Positions 54,005-64,000 of a stretch of 64,000 nucleotides of DNA are shown one piece after another. The stretch is from Rhodobacteraceae bacterium NBU2976 (lineage in GTDB: Bacteria > Pseudomonadota > Alphaproteobacteria > Rhodobacterales > Rhodobacteraceae). The notes beneath the pieces are model-generated. The model saw only the letters and a program-made list of their open reading frames with translations. It searched no databases and was not told where the DNA came from. Numbering within the stretch: the first letter of the stretch is position 1; each line of letters opens with the position of its first letter. The translations under genes and the position numbers were made by a program. Location of the stretch: assembly GCA_023630215.1 (NCBI GenBank), contig JALPRQ010000001.1:2286001-2350000 (forward strand). Direction: 5' to 3'.

Positions 54005-57000
54005 TCAGACAAAAATAAAGTCGTCCTGGTCAATAGTGGTCGCATTGATCCCACTTAGCGTGATCTGATCAACTGGGGTTCCATTCCCGTCAACACTGTA
54101 TAAAACAGTAGTGTCGCCTCCAATTTGAGAGATGGTTAAATCGTTGAAACCAAGTCCCGAGTTGGAGAATTCGATCATATCAATCCCATCTTCGAAATCA
54201 GTAATCGTGTCGAGGCCATCGCCAATATTGAAAACGAAAACGTCATCACCTGTGCCTGATGTAATGCGATCATTTCCTTCGCCCGCCGCAATACGATCAG
54301 TTTGACGTGAACCAGATATCGTATCATCCCCATCGCTAAACTGATCCAGCAGAGCGCGCTCTTTAATTCCAACTTCATCTAAAGTTATGTCAGAAAATAC
54401 CAGATATTCTATTACACTTGGTCGAGCACCCAGCATTGAACCATAAACCTGTTTGCCGAGTGTAATTACACCGTCCGGAGTTGTCACGATGACATCTACA
54501 CCCACTACATCGAAGCTAATCCCATTCGAAATTGAAACCCCTCCTACAATCTTGAAGCTCACCTGATCGGAACTGTAGTTGCTTAGATCAAGCGTATCAG
54601 TGCCTTTTCCCCCGAAAACAATATCATTGCCACTTTCGTAGATTATAGAATTCGTACCTTCTTCTGCGAAAACAAGGTCATTGCCAGATCCCGCAAAGAT
54701 CGTATCATCACCCTTGCTGGCATGGATAATATCGTCGCCTGTTCCAGTAATGATCAGATCGTTGCCCTTGTCGGCATGGATCGTATCATTACCGTCTCCC
54801 GAAACTATTGTATCGGAAGCTAGAGTGCCGTACACAAGATCGTCACCATCTGTCATTTGCTCAGATATGATGCGCGCTTCAATTGCCGCCCGGTCTAATG
54901 TTACATCGGCAAACACCATTTGTTCAATGTTGTAGTAGTTACTACCTTGGACCTGTAAGGGTAGCTCGATTGTTCCATCTGGTGTGTCAATCAGGAGGTT
55001 GTTTCCTGACCTAAGAAATGTCACGTCATCATGCGCATAAATGCTTAGGTCAAGCGTGTCCAAACCACCTTGCCCACCGTCGATGATGTCATTGCCGCTT
55101 GTGTAAACGATGGTATCATTGCCGCCATCAGCTTGGACCGTATCGTTGCCGGCGCCTGCTGAAATTATATCGTCTTGTATCGACCCACTAACGATATCAT
55201 CGCCCTGTGTTATTTGATCATTCAGCGCACGAGATTTTATCCCAACTTCGTCAAGCGATATATCTGAAAACACGATTTGCTCAACGATTTTGTCGTCGCT
55301 CCCCAACGGACTGGCCACCTGGCGCTGTAGTTCTATCATTCCGTCAGGTGTTTCAATAAATACGTCCAAACCAACAATTGTAAAACTAACCTGGTCAGAA
55401 GTAAATTTACTCAGATCAACTGTGTCGAAACCGGTTCCCGCTTCGATATAATCGTTGCCACTTTCATAGATTATCAAATCATCGCCTGCGCCTGTTGCAA
55501 TAATATCGTTACCTGCGCCTGCAGCTATTAGGTCAGACTGACGCGAACCTGCAATTATATCGTCGCCGTCACTAAACTGATCCATTAACGCTCGATCTTT
55601 AATGCCAACCTCGTCCAAGGTTACATCTGAAAATACCAAGTGTTCAACAACACTCGTCCGCGCGCCAAGTGCCGATCCATAGACCTGTTTCCCAAGGGTA
55701 ATAATTCCATCTGGAGTAGTCACGGTGACATCCACACCTCCAACCAAGTATTGAACCCCATTGGAAACGGAAACCAGTCCAACAATGTTAAAGGTTATCT
55801 GATCAGAGCTGTAGTTGCTTAGATCAAGCGTATCGATACCAATCCCTCCGTTAACAGTATCACTACCACTTTCGTAGATTATGGAATTCGTACCTTCATT
55901 AGCATTTATCGTATCATTCCCAGATCCCGCATAGATCGTATCGTTGCCCTTGCTGGCATGGATGATATCGTCGCCGGCTCCTGCTATAATCAGATCGTCA
56001 CCCTTATCCGCTTGAATCGTATCATTGCCATCACCAGATATTATTGTGTCTGAGCCCAAAGTGCCGAAAATGACGTCGTCACCATCTGTACTTGTTGGAA
56101 TGTTCGGCAACCAATTCGCTAACGAGACCCCTAACAACGTAATGGTGTCGTCTTCGCCGTAACTAATGACCAGATTGTGCCCGCCTTCAGAGTTTGTTTC
56201 CTCCTCGAAACTAATATTTGGGGGCAGGTCAAATTGGTTAAGAAATTCACCGTTGATATAAATGTAGTCGACAAAAAGCTCAAAATCACCAATCGTATCC
56301 TGACCATCCCCATCGGAAAAATAGAATAGATCCGAACCACCACCACCAAATAAGGTGTCATTCCCCTCCCCACCATAAAGGCTATCTGCACCTGACTTGC
56401 CATAAAGGTCGTCATCGCCATCTTTACCTTTGAGTATATTCCCAGCAGCGTCTCCGACAATGGTATCATCGAATTTTGACGCGATAATATCGCGAATACC
56501 GAAATACTGATCACCCTCAGCATATCCGCCAATTCCAGCGTTTGTGCTTAAATTCACCGATACTGCAGCAGTAGAGTTTGCATAGGAAACCTGATCAATC
56601 CCACTGGTGGCGGTATTATAGGAATCTTGCTCAGCTACGGCGATTTCAAAGCCAAAACTGTTCACTCCTGTCAGATAGTTGAAGCCTCCTTCAACCAATT
56701 CTATTCCATAGATCATGGATGGATTGTGGAAACTGAAAAGACTGTTCTGGTAAAGTTGCTCACCCGTAAGATAAGCATATCCTGGATTTGCCCATTCCCC
56801 GATCAAACCCGTGAGCGACGCAAATAGTGAGGGGACATCCTGCGAAAATCCTGACAAGAATTGTACGCTATAGACTGGGCCCTCGGAATTGAATTGAACA
56901 TCGATTATATATTCTTCAACCGACGCACCTGGTCCAGCTTCGCCGTTAGGACCCACATCTCCCTGGGAAACAAAAAAATCATCGGAACCGGCGTACAGCT

Positions 57001-58936
57001 CACCATTAAAGGTGTACGGAATCGATAGGAAAGTCGTTGTGAAACCGCCATAACTGTAGCCACTAAAATCCACGTTCCCGCCGTGGAGTTGAGGATTCCA
57101 ATTATAGTTTGTGTAGTCCAACGCCGCGAAATCTTGATTTTCAGGATTAACAATTATTGCATCGAGAGTTTCCAACAATTCCGGATCAATATTTAAATCT
57201 TCCAAATCTAATGTCAGAAAGTCGTCTGTCGTTATATCCGGGATGTTTACATACAGGACATTCCCAAGCACGAAATGTAGACCAAATCCCGCGCTGTCCA
57301 TCTCCACTCGGGTAGTCGAGCGGATCGAATCCACGCCATCCCCACCCCAAATGAGGGTTGGTCCTAAACCAACCGACTCATCCTTTACGATAACAATCGT
57401 ATCGTCTCCGCCGCCAGCTGCGATACGTCCTCCAATTGGTGTATAAATCGTATCATCGCCTTCGGTCCCAACCACATTCTCAAACCCCGTCACCGAGATC
57501 GTGTTCCCACCGATCGAGAGGTTTGTGCCGTTATGCAGATCCATAACGTCGATGGTCAGTCCGGGATTATTTGTGTTTGTGCCTGAACCGGCTGGAACAA
57601 TCAAAGTCGAGAAATCAAGCGTATCACCATTTGGACCTTCTCCACCGCCGTCAATGGTGATCCCGCCCTCGTCCAGCATATCTTGTGAGACATGCACCTG
57701 ATCATCTTGAGAAGTTAGAATCCAATTTTCAAAATTGGTAAAACTATGAGTCCATGCGCCATCCACGCTCTCGGCACTGAATATCGCTGCATTACCACCA
57801 CTCGCCGGTGTTTCGATGGAAATGTGTACGCCGGTACTGACACTACTGTAATCGAGGGTGTCAGACCCTTCTCCCCCGTCAAGCGATATATCTTTGTCGA
57901 AATCTTCTGCTATTTTGAAAACATCATTTAAAGATGAACCAATTATTATCTCTATGTTATAAAGAGTATCAACAAATCCGACCCCAAAGAGGTTCGTTGG
58001 CCAACTCGCAGTGCCGATAAACTCCACTGTAGTGTCTTCATTTGAAGATAACATGAAATTTATAGCTTCAGCATCGGTGTAATCTACAGTGTCAACACCC
58101 GCCCCACCGTCCTGTATATCTCCCCCCTCTGACGCCAGAATGATATCATCACCACCGCCCGCATGGATAACATTTTGGAATTCATCTCCCTCAAGCACAT
58201 CGTCGTCGTCAATTCTTCCAAGGAAGATACTTTGTGTCTGTAACGACAAATTAACAAAATCTATAAATTCGTCAAAATAGGCATTTTCTAGGTAATCCCA
58301 GAGATCAAAAATTGCTTCGTCAAAAGCCCGACGTCCCGGTTCATAGGTTACCCATTGTGAAAAAAAGTCACCCAGTGAACCAAAGTCATTTTCGCCCGGA
58401 ACCTGATAACTTTCCGCTGTAAACTTTATCATAGCGAGCGCGTCGTACGGGTTACCCTCATCAAGGATATTATTATAGAATGGCTCCTTGTAGCCCAGTA
58501 ACAAAAAGAGAGGATTGCCTGCCCAACCTGAAGGGTCCCCACTAAATAATTCAAGTGCTGCAGGTTCCGCATCATGGCGTGCTATATCAATGATTGATGG
58601 AAATGTCTTAAATTCGACTATATCGTCTAGCACTTCTCTAGCTATATTATCTGATATCTCATCCATTTCCGCATGGGAAACGGGGGCACCGTATCGAGCA
58701 TTTCTCTGTGCGCTATTGTAGTCGCGGATAAAAGCACTTTGTGTTCCTATTCCTTCATTGATGTCCGCTGCTGCCCGCATCCAGGTTATGGCTGCCTCTT
58801 CCACACCATCTTGACCTTCTGCCATATCTGCCGCAGCCCTATAAAATGCGGCGCTTGGTCTTTCAACTGGTTCCGAAGTGTCATTATAGAAAATAGCGGT
58901 GAGCTCTACGATTTGTTCATCGGTAAAAGTAAACAT
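54005..58936 (-). CDS. giant RTX (hemolysin-type calcium-binding repeat) protein
   Basis: 1643 residues from ATG 58936 (GGAAA upstream). Residues 1-240 are a helical, acidic domain of unknown type. Calcium-binding nonapeptides (GGxGxDxUx) follow near 245-290 and 835-880. From about 950 to 1550 come four related modules of 120-190 residues, each a set of GDGNDTI-type repeats and a beta segment ending LDEVGIK-RAL-DQ. The C-terminus GDGLDTITDFEDGIDMIEF and the final DDFIFV fit a type I secretion signal. Type I exporter genes are not in the window. Function could be adhesin, protease carrier or surface layer. Confidence 0.9.
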   Translation of the reverse strand: MFTFTDEQIVELTAIFYNDTSEPVERPSAAFYRAAADMAEGQDGVEEAAITWMRAAADINEGIGTQSAFIRDYNSAQRNARYGAPVSHAEMDEISDNIAREVLDDIVEFKTFPSIIDIARHDAEPAALELFSGDPSGWAGNPLFLLLGYKEPFYNNILDEGNPYDALAMIKFTAESYQVPGENDFGSLGDFFSQWVTYEPGRRAFDEAIFDLWDYLENAYFDEFIDFVNLSLQTQSIFLGRIDDDDVLEGDEFQNVIHAGGGDDIILASEGGDIQDGGAGVDTVDYTDAEAINFMLSSNEDTTVEFIGTASWPTNLFGVGFVDTLYNIEIIIGSSLNDVFKIAEDFDKDISLDGGEGSDTLDYSSVSTGVHISIETPASGGNAAIFSAESVDGAWTHSFTNFENWILTSQDDQVHVSQDMLDEGGITIDGGGEGPNGDTLDFSTLIVPAGSGTNTNNPGLTIDVMDLHNGTNLSIGGNTISVTGFENVVGTEGDDTIYTPIGGRIAAGGGDDTIVIVKDESVGLGPTLIWGGDGVDSIRSTTRVEMDSAGFGLHFVLGNVLYVNIPDITTDDFLTLDLEDLNIDPELLETLDAIIVNPENQDFAALDYTNYNWNPQLHGGNVDFSGYSYGGFTTTFLSIPYTFNGELYAGSDDFFVSQGDVGPNGEAGPGASVEEYIIDVQFNSEGPVYSVQFLSGFSQDVPSLFASLTGLIGEWANPGYAYLTGEQLYQNSLFSFHNPSMIYGIELVEGGFNYLTGVNSFGFEIAVAEQDSYNTATSGIDQVSYANSTAAVSVNLSTNAGIGGYAEGDQYFGIRDIIASKFDDTIVGDAAGNILKGKDGDDDLYGKSGADSLYGGEGNDTLFGGGGSDLFYFSDGDGQDTIGDFELFVDYIYINGEFLNQFDLPPNISFEEETNSEGGHNLVISYGEDDTITLLGVSLANWLPNIPTSTDGDDVIFGTLGSDTIISGDGNDTIQADKGDDLIIAGAGDDIIHASKGNDTIYAGSGNDTINANEGTNSIIYESGSDTVNGGIGIDTLDLSNYSSDQITFNIVGLVSVSNGVQYLVGGVDVTVTTPDGIITLGKQVYGSALGARTSVVEHLVFSDVTLDEVGIKDRALMDQFSDGDDIIAGSRQSDLIAAGAGNDIIATGAGDDLIIYESGNDYIEAGTGFDTVDLSKFTSDQVSFTIVGLDVFIETPDGMIELQRQVASPLGSDDKIVEQIVFSDISLDEVGIKSRALNDQITQGDDIVSGSIQDDIISAGAGNDTVQADGGNDTIVYTSGNDIIDGGQGGLDTLDLSIYAHDDVTFLRSGNNLLIDTPDGTIELPLQVQGSNYYNIEQMVFADVTLDRAAIEARIISEQMTDGDDLVYGTLASDTIVSGDGNDTIHADKGNDLIITGTGDDIIHASKGDDTIFAGSGNDLVFAEEGTNSIIYESGNDIVFGGKGTDTLDLSNYSSDQVSFKIVGGVSISNGISFDVVGVDVIVTTPDGVITLGKQVYGSMLGARPSVIEYLVFSDITLDEVGIKERALLDQFSDGDDTISGSRQTDRIAAGEGNDRITSGTGDDVFVFNIGDGLDTITDFEDGIDMIEFSNSGLGFNDLTISQIGGDTTVLYSVDGNGTPVDQITLSGINATTIDQDDFIFV
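54300..54860 (-). repeat. RTX module repeat, copy near the 3' end
   Basis: Long internal DNA repeat matching 55538-56095. Both encode the SDTI-SGDGNDTI through YGS-LGAR-SV and DQFSDGDD stretches with many identical codons. Confidence 0.7.
55538..56095 (-). repeat. RTX module repeat, second copy
   Basis: Partner of 54300-54860 within the RTX gene. Two shorter, more diverged modules lie between the copies. Confidence 0.7.
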
Positions 58937-58961
58937 GTTCGTTTCCAAATAATTTAAAGTT

Positions 58962-59708
58962 TTACGGCGCTAAAAACGATAACATCAGTTTTTCAACCGA
59001 AGTCAAAAGTGCAGGCCATTCTTCTGATGCGCGCTCGATTGGTGGCCAGGCATCTTCTCTTTCATCATTGGCATAAACTATCAAACGGATACTACTTCCA
59101 TTCGGCATTTGGCCTCGAATACTACAGCGCGTTAGCTCTGTTTTTCCGTCAAAACCCTCTGTGCAAGCAGCGCTAATATAGTACCCAAACAACGTAAGCT
59201 CATCTGACACGTAACTTTTTGTCGTGTAATTTGGGTTCCCGCTATAATAGAACCCGGATATCGGACTTGGCGTTTTCTTAATATCCTCAAATTCCGGCCG
59301 ACAACAAAATGGATCTCCATCATGGGGTTTGCTCATGCGTATGTGTGTTATCCCATTCAGTTCATTATATAATCCGAGGGACAGCAATATCTCCGCTATA
59401 CCATTTCCACGCTCAATACCTAATGTTTCTGCATAATATGGCGGTTCACCAATGAACGGATACATTCGAAGTTCTTCACCATTTACCCCTGTCCGGGAAA
59501 TCGGTTCACTGGGATAGTGTTCGCGCTCCGGTGCATCAGGCCCTGACAGATAAACCCCAGGCACATTGGGCACCCAGATTTCTTGCGCGCCGAGAAAGAC
59601 ATATAACTTCTCAGGTATTGTGCTCTGCGCAGAAATTGCGGCGGGTAGAAACAGTAGAAGGATAAAGAAAGCTGATTTGACAAATTCTTTAGAGATCAGC
59701 AAAACCAT
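58962..59708 (-). CDS. secreted protein upstream of the RTX gene, unknown function
   Basis: 248 residues from ATG 59708; in-frame codons upstream run through an unlikely lead. Signal peptide about 1-27 (FILLLFLPAAISAQ). Mature part with VFLGAQEIWVPNVPGVYLSG, six or so Cys (one CC pair at DPFCCRPEF) and no recognised domain. It ends 25 bp before the RTX start on the same strand, so the two form an operon; a role as partner or processing factor for the RTX protein is inference. Confidence 0.65.
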   Translation of the reverse strand: MVLLISKEFVKSAFFILLLFLPAAISAQSTIPEKLYVFLGAQEIWVPNVPGVYLSGPDAPEREHYPSEPISRTGVNGEELRMYPFIGEPPYYAETLGIERGNGIAEILLSLGLYNELNGITHIRMSKPHDGDPFCCRPEFEDIKKTPSPISGFYYSGNPNYTTKSYVSDELTLFGYYISAACTEGFDGKTELTRCSIRGQMPNGSSIRLIVYANDEREDAWPPIERASEEWPALLTSVEKLMLSFLAP

Positions 59709-59867
59709 TTTCTTGTATTCCAAATAGTAGACAGGTTGCGACTTGTTTATATCAATTACACCTAAATATATTCCGCTTACGGTTGCATGATAAAGTATCA
59801 GAGTCCAGTGACAATTGGTTGGTAGCACCTGTTGCCTCCCCGCAACACCTCATTTACTCTCCCTCCT

Positions 59868-59885
59868 GCTTCCACAGTGCTTCCA
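59868..59885 (+). repeat. two GCTTCCA repeats, candidate integrase arm sites (right)
   Basis: GCTTCCA at 59868 and 59879, 11 bp apart, about 70 bp inside the right attachment site, in the same orientation as the left set. They are followed by a hairpin CAGGCG-AAG-CGCCTG near 59904-59918. Confidence 0.5.
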
Positions 59886-59952
59886 CGGCGTTTAGCGCCG
59901 ATTCAGGCGAAGCGCCTGATATCGACGTAACATACTGTAACTATGACGGATT

Positions 59953-60100
<148 letters not shown>

Positions 60101-60143
60101 GTCTGAGCTTTTGTCGACCTTACCCGTTGGGCTGCGGTCGACG

Positions 60144-60231
60144 GGGCTGCTCCACCCCGTGAGAGGTGTTGGCGTATGTGCCAAGGTTTGGCCGTTTCAT
60201 CCGTGGCCGGCGTCGGGGGTTAGCCCGGTTT
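60144..60231 (-). repeat. 88-bp direct repeat, copy 2 (tRNA remnant and leader)
   Basis: Second copy, 131 bp away, with the 5' end of a tRNA-fMet but no body. It looks like the relic of a tandem tRNA-fMet pair that lost one gene. The gap 60232-60397 shows nothing else. Confidence 0.75.
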
Positions 60232-60397
60232 ATCTGCGGCTGTGCTGTCGTTGCCGTTGTGGCAATGGCGTGCGACCGTCAGAGCCTGTGACCTATAATT
60301 GTCCGGGGTATATTTCAAGCCGTAAACGTCACTTTTGTGACAAAAATTCACCGGGGTCAGCGATCAATGCGCGGAACGCCGACCCCGGGGGGCAGCG

Positions 60398-60628
60398 TTA
60401 CTTCTCGCCACCTTCGGTGTTGCCACCGCCATTTCCCCCCCCGCCGGCCTCGTTGCCGCCACCGCCCGTTTCATGCGTTTCCGTATGCGTTTCACCGTCG
60501 CTGCTGGTGGTGGTGACTTCGGTCTTTCCCGGGCGGACCTTGATGAACACGCTCGACCCATCTTCATTCTTGATCGAGATATTCTGACGGCCCCCGCCGC
60601 CAAAACTGGTGACATTGATCTCGGGCAT
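60398..60628 (-). CDS. small Gly-rich acidic protein, unknown function
   Basis: 76 residues from ATG 60628 (GGAGAGAGAG upstream, the strong site decides the start). The first part is PEINVTSFGGGGRQNISIKN followed by FIKVRPGKTEVTTTSSDG; the last 30 residues are almost only Gly, Asn, Glu and Thr. No Cys, no signal peptide. It is just beyond the rrn terminator, in the same direction. Not recognised. Confidence 0.6.
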   Translation of the reverse strand: MPEINVTSFGGGGRQNISIKNEDGSSVFIKVRPGKTEVTTTSSDGETHTETHETGGGGNEAGGGGNGGGNTEGGEK

Positions 60629-60720
60629 TTCTCTCTCTCCTGTCTGGTTGGTATAGCCTGCGCTTTGCAGGACAAAACCAGACTGGCGGAGAGGCCCGCC
60701 CCGGTCCGTAGGAAAGGCCA

Positions 60721-60755
60721 CATAAAACAAAACCGCCGCCCCGAAGGGCAGCGGC
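60721..60755 (-). terminator. rrn operon terminator
   Basis: 9-bp stem CCGCTGCCC/GGGCGGCGG with a TTCG tetraloop, followed on the minus strand by TTTTGTTTT. It lies about 40 nt after 5S rRNA. Confidence 0.88.
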
Positions 60756-60795
60756 TTTTGTGTGTCATCGTTCGAGAGCTGTCTGTTCTGATCAG

Positions 60796-60911
60796 GTTTG
60801 GCGGTGACCTACTCTCCCACGTCTTAAGACGCAGTACCATCGGCGCGGTGGTGCTTAACGGCCGGGTTCGGGATGGGACCGGGTGTTTCACTCACGCTGT
60901 GACCACCAAAC
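60796..60911 (-). rRNA. rrf: 5S ribosomal RNA
   Basis: About 116 nt. The ends pair (GTTTGGTGGTC with GGTCACCGCCAAAC), and the centre holds CCCATCCCGAACCCGG and the TGGTACT-GAGAGTAGG blocks of 5S RNA. Ends are accurate to a few bases. Confidence 0.96.
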
Positions 60912-61024
60912 CGGAACAGAACAAACACCCTGTTTTCACAGGGAAGAACTACACGAGATCTGTCTTTGATTTCTTTGTCTAAAGGTGTGATTGACATTTC
61001 GATTTGGGTGGCAATCTTGCGATT

Positions 61025-63862
<2,838 letters not shown>

Positions 63863-64000
63863 CCGATCCGGAAATCGAAAGACCAGCTTTCGCTTTCCAG
63901 CTCGAAAGTCAATTTTGACCACACCATCCCGGTTCTCGATTAAGGATGATGCGATTTGAGAACTGAACGACCATAAAGGTCAGACAGAAATCTCAGGGTC
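63863..64000 (-). other. start of the 16S-23S spacer
   Basis: 138 bp upstream of 23S rRNA. No tRNA is seen in this part; tRNA-Ile and tRNA-Ala, if present, lie beyond the window. Confidence 0.7.

Overview
The window looks like chromosome of a marine-type alphaproteobacterium of the family Rhodobacteraceae (Roseobacter group). Grounds: a circularly permuted two-piece tmRNA with an ANDN...ALAA tag, an SspB-alpha homologue, a 23S-5S-tRNA-fMet order, DUF1194 and DUF4169 proteins, BMP-type uptake next to xanthine dehydrogenase, and moderately high GC. The genus cannot be fixed from this sequence.

Layout. 1-5.6 kb (minus strand) is the transcription/translation cluster secE-nusG-rplK-rplA-[glycosyltransferase]-rplJ-rplL-rpoB, with rpoB cut by the window edge. 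5.7-11.4 kb holds a secreted helical-repeat protein, a periplasmic twin PilJ-like protein, an EamA exporter, and an orphan Rhs C-terminal tip with a coupled four-helix membrane protein, followed by an out-of-order Rhs fragment and tRNA-Trp. 11.5-17 kb carries a VWA protein, a PEP-synthase-like enzyme, two tandem sulfotransferase paralogues and a CPBP protease. 17.1-21.4 kb contains ssrA, a tandem array of five secreted four-cysteine paralogues of unknown function, and sspB. 21.4-31.9 kb is ordinary metabolism: fumC, HAD, M50-like and Hint proteins, DUF4169/RHH, P450, CcdA, TusA, LysR.

32-41.9 kb (minus) is one purine operon, uraH-xdhA-xdhB-xdhC-ATPase-permease-permease-BMP binding protein: uptake of a purine or nucleoside, oxidation by xanthine dehydrogenase, and 5-hydroxyisourate hydrolysis. 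Uricase and OHCU decarboxylase are not in the window. A GTATAC inverted repeat lies between uraH and the divergent VOC gene. 42-49.7 kb holds dnaE, an O-antigen-ligase-like protein, a PRK-family kinase, and a small broken gene.

50.19-60.00 kb is an integrative element inserted in the 3' half of tRNA-fMet, bounded by 46-bp identical repeats. It encodes a tyrosine integrase, an unknown protein, an AlpA-like HTH protein, a Rep-like protein with inverted repeats just upstream, and a cargo of one giant RTX protein plus a small secreted partner. 60-64 kb holds tRNA-fMet, an 88-bp duplication, a Gly-rich small protein, an rrn terminator, 5S and a complete 23S rRNA, all reading leftward.

Most interesting: the five-gene secreted paralogue array, the Rhs tip with its candidate immunity protein, the tRNA-fMet island with its possible replication origin, a candidate anti-Shine-Dalgarno small RNA at 32 kb, and a 14-bp palindrome occurring three times within 2.7 kb.
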